From Zopfochytrium polystomum (Eukaryota > Chytridiomycota > Chytridiomycetes > Chytridiales > Chytridiaceae): a stretch of DNA of 64,000 bases. The notes under the pieces are model-generated. The model had not been told where the DNA came from, made no database searches, and saw nothing but the letters and a program-made list of their open reading frames with translations. This document shows positions 48,661 to 61,317 of this stretch, in pieces. The stretch covers positions 186,001 through 250,000 of the forward strand of contig JAIVFJ010000048.1 of NCBI GenBank assembly GCA_025765615.1. Direction: 5' to 3'. Positions within the stretch are counted from its first letter, which is position 1, and each line of letters opens with the position of its first letter. The translations under genes and the position numbers were made by a program.

Positions 48661-49408
48661 AGTGGTCGCTGTGCCGGGAAGGGAGGATGCGATCAAGCAA
48701 GAAGGCCGCAATCGCACCCACCCCTTCAAAGTCTATCGCTTTCTCTTCTATCTCTCCTATCTCTCTCTCGCTTTTTCTCTCTCTCTCTTCTCCTTCTCTA
48801 TGTGCTGGTGGAAGGGCGGATAGGCGGGTGCCGATTGTTCTTTGTTGGATTGCAACTGCAAAAAGGCACCGGGATGGTTTCCGCGACGACGGGGCCGATT
48901 CCGTATCCTTTATCTTTTCTTTCTCCCTCGGTGTTCACTCGTTTTTGGTGGATGCGCGCGACCGGCACCCTCAGCTGCAGCGGCGGCGGCGGCGGCGGCG
49001 GCGGCGACCCTTTTCCCGTGCTCTCCCTCCTGTTGGAGTCGTCGCGCACTCGCGGCCATGCGAGCTTCCTTTTCTCCCTTTTTTTTTTCCCACCGCTCCT
49101 GACATGTCCTCCCTTTTTCTTGGATTTGTCTCCCTGTTCTCTGGCAAGCACGTCATTCCTCTCTCTCGTTTCTTCCCTCATGCTCAGCGCCTGCACGCAC
49201 CCGCTTTTTTCCTCCGTTTTGGGTGATGTAAGGACTTTCTGTTGACCTTCCCTTCCTTTGTTGACGTTAGGTATTCATCACCCGTGCCGTTGTTCGATTG
49301 GATAGTGAGCGGAGTTACTCGCCGTCGCAAAGGTGGACATCTTGTTTTGTTGTTTGACCAATCATTAATAGAAAAGTGTTTTTTGGCTTGGAAAATAGGT
49401 GTCCATCA
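48661..49408 (+). promoter_or_regulatory. Leader region of the SDR gene: candidate 5'-UTR intron plus hairpin cassette
   Basis: Donor-like GTGAGTGGTCGCT near 48661, a pyrimidine-rich body, then TTGACGTTAG ending at 49270. Next are GTATTCATCACC and hairpin GTGAG-8 nt-CTCGC at 49305-49322, then a second unit (ATAGGTGTCCATC) directly before the start codon. It matches the dynamin leader in order and over about 140 bp of sequence. In the hairpin, one C-A change on the 3' arm keeps pairing as a G-U or G-C equivalent. Confidence 0.55.
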
Positions 49409-51995
49409 ATGGAGGGTATCGAGACGGAGGGCCCTGTCGCCCCCTCCTCGTCATCCTCCCCTGCGACTGCTCCCTCGTCCTCCTCGCCCGACCCGCCCAC
49501 GATCGACGCGTCTGATATTCAAGCCGCTCTACGTGTATTTAGAACGCTGGCAGAAGATCCGGATTTGAAAAAGCTTGCCGCTTCCGACGCCGCTTTGCGC
49601 GACCTGTTCGCCGTCGCAAGGCTTGTTGTTTCGCCTTCCCAAGACGACCTTAAAGACCGGCGCAAGAAGGGCCGCAAGGAGAAGCTGCAAAACGATCACG
49701 CCGCCCTTGTTGAATCGGGCATCCGACAGCTGCGGAAAGTCCGCGCCGTCGGCGGAACCGTCAGCCTCACCGCCGTCGCACCTGCCTTGATCCAGGACAT
49801 TGCAAAGGCGTCCCCCGGCTCGCTGGGCGGCGGATCCATCCGCCTCCTCCCGCCGCCGCGGGTGGGTTCGGTCGAAGCCAACAGCTCCTTTGCGGATGCC
49901 GACGAGCAGCGCATCCAGGAAGAGTCGGCAGAGAAGTCGGCGGCTATTCTGTCGGCTGCGCCTGTGGCCGTTTCTGCCGCGGACGAGGATGTTGCGCCGG
50001 ACCAAGTGCTGAAGACAAAGCTGCACGTTTTTCTGGGAAGCGATGGAGTCGATCCGCCGACAGACGAGCTGCCGCCGCCAAAGAAACTGAATTTCAAGCG
50101 GTCTTGCCATTCGTGCGGCTTGCAGTTTGACATGCTCCATTCGTTCTACGACCAAATGTGCCTGGCGTGTGCAGATCTGAACTATACCAAACGGTTTTCA
50201 AAGGCAGACATGCGTGGCCGCGTTTGCCTTGTAACCGGGGCTCGCGTCAAGGTTTGTATCTTTTTCCTTTTATTTTGCTTTTTTTTTATTTTTTTATTTT
50301 TTATTTTTTTTTTGACACTCCACATGCACTTTGAGTCGCAATTTCGTAGCGGGGTTCCCTCTCTGCATTGACGTTTTTGCGCTCGTGACATGTAAGATCA
50401 ATGTCTTCATGGGGATGCCAATTGTCGCTGGCTTTTTGTTGCTGGAGCCGGGGATGCACTTCAATGCAGACAACCTTTCTACTGTTCCACTTCAAATTGC
50501 GTTCGATCCATACACGCACTCTTTGCTAAATTTCTCGTTTGTTTTAGATTGGCTACGTCATTGCATTAAAGCTGTTAAGAATGGGCGCGACAGTCATTGT
50601 TACGACTCGTTTCCCGCATGACGCTGCCCGCCGATACGCTGCAGAACCTGACAGTGACCAGTTTACAAGCCGCCTGACTATTTTCGGTCTAGACTTCCGG
50701 GATATCCCCATGCTCCATCACTTCACCGCGCAATTGAATGCTCACCTTCCCCGGCTAGACGTCATCATTAATAATGCCGCGCAAACAGTCCGCAAGCCAC
50801 CTGCTTTCTATGAGCACCTAATGGAAGGGGAACGAGCCGGAGCAGCGTCGTCGGAGGCTGGAAAATCTGCAAATGTGGCCACCGTCTTTGACGTTTTCCG
50901 AACACGTGATCGCTACGTGTTCAAAGCGTCACGCAAAGGCGCCAGCACTTTGCTTTTGAGCAGGTCGACCTCCGCCAGCGAGCCGCTGGCTGTCATTGAC
51001 AGCGATATGAAGGAACCAGGCTCAGAGGGTTCTTCTTTCGTTCCAACCGCGGGCGCATCCAGTTCGACGGGAACCAATCCAAACTGGGTGGCGACCCCCG
51101 CGCAAAACGCCGCGTCTTCCTGGAACACGTCGTCAGCGTCCATGTCGCAGCTTGCGCTCATCGAGGGCGACCAAAAGTCCGCGGACGCGGCCGCTCTCTT
51201 CCCCCCGGGCTTGTACGACCGGGACGACCAGCAGGTGGACCTTCGCGAGACAAACTCGTGGAAGCTTGAAATGGGCCAAATCTCCACCGTCGAGATGGTC
51301 GAGTGCCACGTGATCAATGCGTTTGCCCCGTGGGTCGTCATTTCCGAGTTGAAGCCGCTGATGCTGCGCACGCGGCGCCCCGGCTGGCAGGACGGCGACG
51401 ACGACAACCCCGCGCTTTTTGATAAGGTGCTGCGCCTGTGAATTGTGATCAATTTCTCACCTATTTTTTTTTTTTTTCCCTTTTTTTTTCAAGTATGTCG
51501 TAAATGTCTCTGCCATGGAAGGCCAGTTTTACAGGAACAAGACGAAATTCCACCCTCACACAAACATGGCGAAAGGTATGTGTAGTAGTAGCTCAAAAAA
51601 GTGTCTATATTGAAAAAGACTCGCTGAATTTTTGTTTTTCTGCATAGCATCCCTGAACATGATGACGCGCACCGCGTCTGCTGGTTTCGCCGAACTGGGT
51701 ATCTTCATGACGGCAGTCGACACCGGATGGATAACAGATGAGGTAAAGAGATGGGGGTCGTCGTGGGCTTTTTGTCTGATCGTCATCCCTCGTTCAACAA
51801 CCACCCCCCCCCCCAAAAAAAAAACAAAAACAATAGAATCCCGTCCACCAATGGTCCATTCGCGAGAACCAGCCGCCGCCGTTGGACGAGGTCGACGCGG
51901 CGATGAGAGTGCTGGACCCCGTGCTCTCTGGAATTCGCGGCGAAGAGAAGCTGTGGGGCGTCTTCCTCAAAAATTACAAACCGACGCGGTGGTAA
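49409..51995 (+). CDS. Short-chain dehydrogenase/reductase with N-terminal zinc-finger module
   Basis: Five exons (49409-50251, 50548-51426, 51494-51575, 51648-51742 and 51837-51995) join in phase to 685 codons. After a disordered N-terminus comes a treble CxxC module (CHSCGLQF...CLACADLNYTKRF). The SDR Rossmann fold follows: RVCLVTGARVK|IGY (nucleotide-binding TGxxxxxG, split by intron 1), then DVIINNAAQTVR. An insert of about 130 residues (Ser/Thr rich) interrupts the fold after FYEHLM. The catalytic region reads NVSAMEGQFYRN...HPHTNMAK: Ser and Lys are present, but the usual Tyr of YxxxK is His. The family is known in protists and algae with unknown substrate. NAD(P)-dependent oxidoreductase activity is plausible but, without the Tyr, not assured. 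Confidence 0.88.
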
Positions 51996-52448
51996 ACTCC
52001 ACCCCCCCGAAGTTGTTTGCCGGGCTTCAGGATGAAAAGAAGGGGGCTGCAAGAGTTGTGTTTAAGCAAATAAACGTGGAAATTATCAACTGTCTCGGGA
52101 CCTCCACGACTTTCCTCCTTTTTCTTTCAAAAACCTGCCATGATAACGCGTGTTTTTTTGGATGCTGTTTGTTCGGGGGCACACCAGCCGAAAATCCAGC
52201 AATTGAAAAGGCATGGAGGGTAGGGTTCAAGCACACTGTATTTGTATCTTCTACTGTACTGTAGTTGGCTCTCCAGAATTTGAAAAAAAAAAAAAAAAAA
52301 AAAAAAAATTGAACAAGCCAAACTAGAAACGAGTTTCAAAACAAAAGGCACACAGGGAAAAAAAAGAAGAAGGGGCATATTCTCAGAAGTTTCTTTAGCA
52401 CACACACCATAGGGCCAAACAGGCTAGCTTCGTACCCACCACCAGGGC
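51996..52448. other. Convergent 3' intergenic region
   Basis: Lies between the SDR gene (+) and the giant membrane protein gene (-). It contains a run of about 26 A at 52281-52308 and no gene. Confidence 0.6.
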
Positions 52449-55400
52449 TCACGTCTTCTTCGCCGACGCGACCGCCTGGTCCACCATCGCCGACGAGTCC
52501 CCAAACAGCGATCCGAGCTGATCGCACGGCGTCTGTACGACCAGCGTCTCGAGCGGCTGGCCGGTCGGCAGCACGTACGGCACGCCGTCCACCACCGCGT
52601 GCAACCGCTCGACGGCACACGTGCCCGCGTCGACGCCCGTCGCGACTTTTGCGAGCGCGGCGAGGACGGTCGGCGGAGTTTGGAACAGCGAGACGACGTC
52701 GAGCACGGCGCCGAGGACCGGCACGTCGGCGAGCGGCGGCACGGGGACGGCCCAGGCGGCGGTGAAGAGGACGTCGAAAGCGGTGACGGCGGGCGCGACG
52801 TGGGCGCGGGTCTGGTAGGCCGGGATGGCGACGGTGCCGAGGAAGACGTTGTTTGTGATGTTGACGCGGAGGGAGATGTCGGTGATGTTGGTCGCAGACG
52901 GGGCCGGGGCTTGCGAGGTCGAGTTGACGGGGAGGACGATGGTCGGCGGAGTGGTGGTGTGGCGGAGGCCGACGTTGCCAAAGGTTGTTTTGCCGGTTTC
53001 GTAGCCGTCGGACATGGAGCGGGCGGTCGGCGCGAAGGAGGAGAGCAGGCCGCCGGTGGCTTGGTTTATCGCGATCGGCGAGACGGTCAAGGAGAAGTTG
53101 GCGAGGAGGGTGTTGAGGACGGGTTGCAGGGACGTATCGCTCAGCTGGACTGTGAGGTTGCGGAGAGCGAAATTGCCCAACGTCTGCGCGCCCGCCTGCT
53201 TCACAAGTGCCTTAATGCTGTCCGGAGGATTCGTCAATGGTTGTATCGCGGCAGTGAGCCCTCCAGAATTCGGCTTTCCCCAAGGGAACCAAACCGTTGC
53301 GGGATAAACGGTTGATCCGACGGCAGTTTGGATGTCCAGAGCGCTCGCAGCGATCAAGTCCACGTTCGAAACGACAATTCCGGCCGAAACACCCTTGAGC
53401 GCAAAACCTGAGGAGCTGTTGGTGCTGGAAGCGGTGGAGGGCGATGCCGTTACGGTGATGGGCGCGCTAATGGTTGGCGGTGCCGTCGAGCTGTTGACGA
53501 AAATGTTGCCAATGACGATCTTAGTATCTCCGGATCCTTTCAGCATCTGCCCAAGAGCCGGACCGTACGTGCTTATACCTCCGTTTGTCGCCTGATTCAC
53601 CACGCTCGCGGGCATCACGACCGAAAAGGTCTTCAACATTTTGGAAAGCCACGGAGCTGACGGTAACTCTGCCACCACACGGTCCACTTGCCACGCTCCC
53701 GTGTCGAAGCCCGTCAATAAGTTTGTCCACGCCGTCTGAAGCGGGGCTGGCGCTGATCCCCAAATGCCGGACGTGTTGGAAGCGCCGGTAACGGCCCACC
53801 CTGCCGCGAGGTCGACAGCAAAGGCCAAACGTCCTTGTGGCGCGGACGCCGTTTTCACCGCCGCATCCAAAGCGGGCGAGCCCGCGATGCTGAGACGAGC
53901 CCCGAGATTCCATCCCGCGTACGACGACGCGTTCGCCAGGACAACGGACGCGGGCAGAGTCAGATCCGGCGGCGTCAGCGTCGAGTTGAGGGCGACGCCG
54001 CCGACGGCGGGCATGAGCGCCTTTGCCGTGTCCACGAAACCGGTGGACGACGACGACGACGCCGGCGCCGGCCGCAACAGGCTCGCGACGCTGCCGGCGG
54101 CTGGCGCGAGGCTGGTGACTCCGCCGCTGCTGATCTGATTGACGACGCTGGCCGGGGCGGTGACAGAGCACTCTGAAAGGAGCGCGTCGACAAAGTCTTG
54201 TGGCCAGCCGGGCAGCGTAGCTGACATTTTGTCGATGCGGAATGCACCGGGGTCGCGGGCGGCGGCGAGGTTGTCCAAGGCGGTTAAAACGCTGGTTGGT
54301 ACTGTTCCGACAACGGCGGACGTGTTGGAGACAGTCGGGGCGGACCAGCCGAGGACGACGTGCGATGCCACGGTCAAAGAGTAGTTTGCACGAGAAGTTA
54401 GGTTTGCGCTTGCCGACACCATGACTGCACTACCGATTGTGGCTCGGGCGGCCAGGTTGTACCCGGCAAAGCTACTGATAGAGTCCGTGGATCCGTCGGC
54501 GCTGAAAAAAAATGGAACTTCAAAGGCGGGCGGCGTGATGGAGCCATCCAGAACCACAGCACCCAACGTGAAAGACACATTCGAGGGTGACGACGGCTTA
54601 GTCCACGACTTTACGGTTGGCGCAAGTGAGGTCAATCCGCCGCTTGTCGCCTGGTTTATGACGCTGGCGGGAACGGTGAGCGAGAACCCTGCAACGAGCC
54701 TCTTCATTGTCGCCGACGTCAACAGCGACGGCACGTCAGCGGTCACTTGGTCAAGCTTGAACGCTCCGGGATCGTACGCTGCGGCAATCTTGTTCACAGC
54801 AGCGACCAGCGCTTCAGGTGGGTTACCGAAAATACTGCTGGTGTTCGACACTGTGCGCTCGGCCCAGCCGGGAACGACGTCAGCCTTGACAGAGGTACCA
54901 AGCTGATACGGGGAGAATCCGACTTTGGCAGACACCACGGGAGTGTCCGCGACCAGAAGCCTTGCAGCAACAGTTCCAGATCCGAGCGTGCCTGTAGCCC
55001 CCGTGATCAGCTTGAAAGGCACGGTAAAAGCTGGCGGGGTTGTTGATCCGTCCACGGTAACGTCGCCGAGCCCGTACAAGGTTTTGGTCGTTGGGGCATC
55101 GCTGGTGATGGACGCGGCGGTTGGGGCTAGCGCGGTCAGCCCACCGCCCGTGAGCAAATCAACCACATGGGCGGGAACCGTCAGCGAACAGTTTTGGAGT
55201 AGCTCGCGCAAGAATGCGTCGGAGGCGAGCCAAGGAGCCTGAGCGCTTAGAGAATCAAGCGTGAACGAGCCAGGATCCTGCTTCGCGCCGATCTTGGTAA
55301 CAGCGTCAAAGAGGGCTTTGGGAATCGTGCCAAAGACGCTTGACGTGTTGGATACGGTGGGGGCGGACCAACCCAGCTCCGCGGTCGCGTTGAGTGACGT

Positions 55401-58400
55401 AACCGAGTCTGAGATGGCGGCCATGCCTGCCGCGGCTGAAATGACCGGAGTTCCCGCCACAAGAAGCCGCAAGCCGACAGCAGCTGACTGGCCCGCAGCG
55501 AGGAAGCTGGTTGCGCCATCAAAGAACAATGTGGTGGGAATGTCGAAAATTGGGGGTGTAACTTTGCCGTCCAGCGCGACGCTCCCAAGGCCCAGGCTGA
55601 TGGTGCCCGTCGAATCGGAGGAGGTGAGGGACTTGATCGTGGGCGCCGCACTTTTCAAGCCGTCGCTGGTCACGAGATTGATGATGCTTGCTGGAGCATT
55701 CAGAGAAAACTCTCCAAGAAGAGTGTCCACAAGCGTTTGATCCAGCCCTGGGAACTGAAGCGCAACAGCGTCGACTGAAAAAACGCCAGGATCTTGGACC
55801 GCTGCCAGTTTGCCGAGCACAGCAGTTGTAGAGGCGGGAACCGAACCAAGGAGACTCGTTACATCTGAAGACGATGGCCCCGCCCATCCGGCCTTTGCGT
55901 TCACATCAATGCGAAGGACGGCGGACGAGCGAGCGGAAAGGGATGCTGACGCCGAGGCAATCGCAGCTCCTCCGATCGACAAACGCGCGGAGACCGCCGC
56001 TGTCTGAGCCGCTTCCAAGAGGCCGTTGGCAGCATTCCCGTAGTTAAGGCTGACGCCGGCCGCAACGGTCGGCGGGAGGACTGCGTCATCCAGGACGATC
56101 GCGCCCAATCCGACCGCGGCGGCGGCGGCGGAGGCGGCGCTCGTCGCGTTGGACGGCATCGCCAACCTCGCCAACGAGCGCAGCTGGGCGACAATGCCGC
56201 CGGTCGCGGCGTCGAGGGCCTCAGCGGACACGGACACCTGGACGAGGGAGAGCCAGCCGTCGACCTTTTTCTGCTCGACGCCGCGGACGACGGCTTGGGC
56301 GCCGTCGAGGCCGAACATGCCAGGGTCGGCTCCGTCCGCGAGCTTTTGGATGACGTCGCGCACGGCGGCGGGCGCGGCGCCCCACGAGGCGGTGCCGTTG
56401 CCGGGACTCGGGACCGCCCAGTCGGCCGCGACTTGGAGGGTAAGCGGGTAGGACGCGGGCTGGCCTGGCACGGCGTCAAAGGTCGGGACGGACAGGTCGA
56501 AGATTGGGACGCCGCCCAGCGTGCATCGCAGCTTAACGTTTGTGGCCGAGATGTTGATTCGATTGATGCCTTGGACGATCACCACGCCAGGGACGTCAGC
56601 GATGGGAGGCGCGTAGATGTCTTTGATGGACACATCCTTCAGAGCAACCTTTATCCCGTTATTGACCACCGAGACAACAAGATTCGCGAGGGGGCCGAAA
56701 ACATTGGAGAGGAACCCGCCGGTCCATCCATCGACTGTCGAGACGGGGGCCTTCAAGTACGCTTGCGCCGCTGCGGATTGAATCGTCCCGGGCGAAATTC
56801 CCACAAGGCCTTGGACGAAAGCGGTAAGCTCGTCGATAGCGAAAGGTCCGGGGTCCACGGCAGCGGCAAAGTCCTCGATCAGGGCGGTTATGTCATCAGG
56901 AAGTCCGAGACCAAGACCCGTGTTGGGAGGACCAACGGAGAAGTCCGGGTTGATAATTAATGTAAACGGGTAGCTGGCGGGTGTGTTCGGAACAGCTTGA
57001 ATAGACGGAATGGAAGCATGGAGCAATGTTACATCGGAGAGGTTGAGCCGAGCTCCCAGTCCGGTTGCGGTGATGTTTAGCTGGTTTACGCCTGCGACGG
57101 TCACAGCCATTGGAATCTTTGATTGTTTGAAAGACGGTGAGAAATAGTACTTCTGACAATACAATTCACTCACTTTATACGATGTTGGGGAGGTTGTGTT
57201 GTCCGATATCACACTGCCCATCGTAAGATTCAGCTCCTTCAAGGCCCCTACAGCAAAATTCGCCACAGGTGGGACGTTCGTTAGTACCCCGCCCATGAAG
57301 GTATTCGTCACGTCGAATGGGAGCCGGACATAAACAGATGATAAGGCAGTGTCAAATGTTGCTTTGTCCAATCCAGACACTGTTCCGTGCACTCGATCGA
57401 CCCCAAATGTGATAGAGTCCGCCCGTGTTGCGAACACGTCAAGGAGTGCAAACACGTTATCTGGGAGTGCGAAAATGGAAGCATTGGGATCGACCTCTGC
57501 GGTTGGCTTGGACCAGGCAAAGGCAGCCACAATGTCGAACGTAACGGGGGACGTGGAATTCTCGACCGTTTCAATGCTGGGAATTGCAATCGTTGCGATT
57601 GGCGCATCGGAGATATTAAAGCGGAGCCCAAGATCAGTGGCTTTAATGCTGATAGGCATTTGCGACTTCATGTCGACGGTGATTGGAAGCTGAGTTAAAT
57701 TTGCCAAGTGAGACTTTGTGACACGTCATGGAGAAAAATCAGGCGTCGTTGAGGAACTCACCGAAAACGTTGGTGGCGTTGTCGAATTGTCGACCGCAAC
57801 CGTGCCCATTGAAATTCCAATGTCGCTCCCGCCGGAACTCACCCCGCCAGCAATTTTTTCCAAGACGAGCTTGAAAGGCATCTCCAGCTTGAAGGCGCTC
57901 AGCAGATCGTCCAGGAAACTGACGCTCGACAATTCTGACGCCAATCCCTTCTGCGACGCTCCCACTAACTTCGCCGACAATCCATTGAATCCCAGGGGTC
58001 CTGGGTCGCCCCCCGCCGACACGGTCGACACCGCGCTGACGATGTCGAGTGGCGCGTTTAGAAGGGACGTCACGCCGGTGAAATTGGAGGGCTTCTTTCC
58101 AGGCTTCACGCTGACCGTAAAATTGTACGCCGCAGGCGAGCCCGCCACCATGCTGATCGACGGAATCGTGATGGACATCAAGGACATGGACCCGAGGGAT
58201 ATTGGCGTGGTGAGGTCAGCGGTCGTCAGCGTGATTGGGTTGGTTCCCGAGGTCGCGATGTTCAGCGGGATATCGATCGAGGGTGTTGTCTTGTTAATTG
58301 CAATTTCCCCGATACCAAAAGTCGTTGCAGACGTTGCAGTTGACGACGTCGAGGTTGAGTTTAAGATGCCGTCGAGGGTGTATCCTATAGAGCATTGCCG

Positions 58401-59366
58401 CGCGATGGTTACTCTCGGAAAGAAGCTCCTCATTTCGAAGAGAATGCCACTACACGTACCGTTATCCACGAGCATCTGGCCCACGTCGAGCACCCTGTGG
58501 AGGTTCAAACTCTTCAGATGTAGAATGCCGTAAAAGCTCATGTCTGCGCGCGCGGCCAGCTTGACTTTTGGGACGGCGGACACATTTCCCGACATGAAAC
58601 ACTCAATCAGCGAATCGACCAGGTAAGCACCAACTGGGAAAGTGCGGGCCGCTGCGGCTGCGGAGGAAAGCTTTGATGAGAGGGGCATGGGTGCAGACAC
58701 GCGGAGCTGCATCGGAGTTTGAGTGAAATTCATCTCAGTTTTCCCGGTGTACGAGATCGCGTTCGACAGCGCTGTCGATGCCAGCGGGACCCATGAGGTG
58801 GCGCTGCTGTCACTCGGGCCGGACACACTCCAGTCCCAGGTGGCCGGAGCCACGTCAAACCATAGCGGCATATCCGGAAGCCCAGTCAGTCCAATGTCGA
58901 ACGAAACGGTGACGGAGCCGACGGATCCCGCTGCTGGGTTTCCATTGTCAATCCTGTCGAAGCTGACGAGCCGAACGGTCGTTGAGATGTTGTACGGAGG
59001 ACCTCCGAACGAGATGTCACCGGCGAAGTAGGCCTCGACAAAAAAGGGGAGGAAGGCGTAAAGGAATAGCAGAATTATTGCAGTTATTGTCGCGGCAATA
59101 AGGGCGAAGGCGATAAGGAGGTAGTGAAAGAGCGACCGTGTCGAGGAAGGTGTGGCGCTGAGGAAAACGGGCAAGGCCTTTTTGCTGTCATCTGTGTAGA
59201 GGCGGTTTTTCTCGTTGACGTACAGAGGTGGTAGTGGGGGTGTCGGCGAGAGCTTTGCAGAAACAGAAGGGGGGGCAGGGGGGTGGAAGGGGTTGAACTC
59301 GTTGTTGTTCTTGTTGGAGGAGGAAACAATCGAGCTGCGTTCGGCACCACCCCGAGCTGCTGCCAT
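52449..59366 (-). CDS. Giant single-pass membrane protein with about ten tandem modules (DUF3712/Tag1-like)
   Basis: Exons 59366-57762, 57713-57174 and 57116-52449 join in phase to 2,270 codons. A cytoplasmic Pro/Asn/Ser-rich tail of about 80 residues leads to one transmembrane helix (about residues 82-108). The rest is a large luminal or extracellular region rich in Asn-x-Ser/Thr sites. It is built from about ten repeats of roughly 150-170 residues. Each contains DPGxFxxDxV, then SLTVPASVINQxTSGG-like, then LGxVxLDGSxTPPAF-like blocks. Beta-rich repeats on a type II anchor match fungal DUF3712 proteins such as vacuolar Tag1, a tentative assignment made without a search. Open sequence continues upstream to 59594 but encodes poly-Ser and poly-Arg from simple repeats, so I chose the Met at 59366. 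Intron 2 (57 bp) is in frame without a stop. Confidence 0.85.
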
Positions 59367-59415
59367 CGCTCTCGATTGGTGCTGGTGCGGACGAGCGAGC
59401 GACGAACGACGACGA

Positions 59416-59446
<31 letters not shown>

Positions 59447-59594
59447 TACGGCAGTTAGCGTTTGAGCGAGTGAGAGAGTGAGTGAGGACGCCGCCGTCTG
59501 CTGTCTGAACTCGACCCAGTTGTTTTGTTCTACTCCTGCCACTACTACTGCCACTACTACTACTACTACTGCTGCTACTACTGGTTTTGGGCAA

Positions 59595-59733
59595 GTTGTT
59601 CCTTTTTTGTTGCTGTTCCCATGCTCGGTTGTGTCGGTGGTGTCTGCAGTTGTTTGTTTGTTTCGCTTTTCCTTTTTTCGACGGCGCACTTGCTCACTCT
59701 CCATCGCAATCTGCAGGCAGCTGCAGGCGGCTT

Positions 59734-59764
<31 letters not shown>

Positions 59765-61317
59765 TTCGGTCGGTAGCGGGCGACCGACCGGAGGCTGTTG
59801 CTCGCGCTCGGCTGCTGTTGTTTGGTGTTTGGGATTCCGCCTGCCCCGCCTGCCTTTTTTGGCGTGTCTGTGTTTGGGCTTTCCTTCTTTTTTCGGACAA
59901 AATTTGCAGGGTGGGAGGGAGACAAAACAAAGAGAGCAACGATAAAATGAGTATTGTTAGTATATTAATAGTATCCAAAAGGCGGCGTGTTTGCGAGACA
60001 AACCGTGGCTGGGCTGCGGTGGCTCGTGGCTCGTGGCTCGTGGCTCCATCAATCACAAAGCGGTCGTTTTCTTTATTTATTTATTTACAAAGAAGAAGAA
60101 GAAGAAGAACAAGAAGAAGAAGAGAAGGAACTCGGAGCGTCAGCGTGGCCGGTCACGGCACGGACGGAATTCGCCCTTCTTGCAAGCGCAATGTCGCGGA
60201 GGAGGGGGAAGAGTGACGGTGGTGAAAGTTAGTTGTTTGGCGCTGTGCCTTGGCAGCAGGAGTAGAAGCACGGCCGGCGCAAACGCGGGCGGGCAAGTCG
60301 ACGCCCCCGGGCAGCGCTGGGATGCTTGAATGGCGGCTGGGTACGAGGAAAGTGCCCTTGCGAGGACCCAGCGTGTATTCGATCGCCGTCGAGAATCGGA
60401 GGGGGGGTCTACGAAAGAACCTGCGAGCGCTCGCGAGGTGCCGTCGTGCGATCATGGTGGTGGATTGTCCCCCGATCGACAACCCATCAGCGCAGCAGTA
60501 GTGAAACCATTCGGCGATGGCGCCAAGGGGAAGGACAGGGGGGGTAAGGACAGGGGAGGGGTGCGCGACGCGACGTCCTACATTGGTTTCCTGTCGTGAC
60601 ACGCGCCGGGGCGGTGGTGCGTTGCGGAAGCAACACGAATGAATATGAAGGGGCCGCGCCGGTGGCCAAGGAAGAAGGAAATCTTCCAGGCAGCGAGAGC
60701 CATGCACCCTTCCCTTACAGACAATTCTTCCTAGCGTGAACCGCCCTTTGCCGCCATGTCTTGGCTCGACGACGTGTGAGCAAGAACAGCGACTGAGAGG
60801 GCCGTGTGGGCCAGTGCGGAGAACCTGAGATAGATGTTTTGGGTGTACTACTCCTGGGGCTTGCGATCGTGTGCACCGTCGGGACGCACAGGCTGCAAGA
60901 ATCACCCGACTTGCGCATTTGCAAATTTCGCAGCCACTGCAGTGCCTCATCCCATCCGTCCCAATTTGATGATTGAGTACAAACAATTACACCCCACAAA
61001 AAGGGTTCTTTCACAAGAGGAGCCATACGCTAAGGCCAGTGGCCAGTCAGTGCACTGTCTCCTTTTTCCAGAAGTCGACGTCGCTCCCCCGTTTGCCGTT
61101 TGCTGCGTTGCTATTTGGATTTTGCTTGGGCGGTAAAATTCAAAGTAGTCGTCCGGCCCAAAGGATGCAGTTTGAGAAATATTTATGAAAGGCTGGTCGG
61201 TGCGGGCGCCGTTTTTTTTCCCTTATCTTTCTTTCTCTCTTCCTCTTGTTTTTTTTTTGTTGTTTTTTTGTTTTGTTGTTTTTTTGTTTTGTTTTTGTTT
61301 CTTGTGTGCAACCGAAC
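59595..61317. other. Divergent intergenic region, no gene recognised
   Basis: Holds a GCAG tetranucleotide run (about 59737-59762), a TTTA/AAG simple repeat at about 60073-60125 and T-runs at 61245-61300. A 277-codon minus-strand frame (60986-60153) lacks any domain and has biased Arg/Pro/Cys composition, so it is not called as a gene. The region should contain the promoters of both flanking genes. Confidence 0.5.

Noticed and set aside
60153..60986. A 277-codon minus-strand frame as a gene
   Set aside because: No domain, Arg/Pro/Cys-biased composition and overlapping frames on the other strand; it looks like a chance frame in GC-rich DNA.
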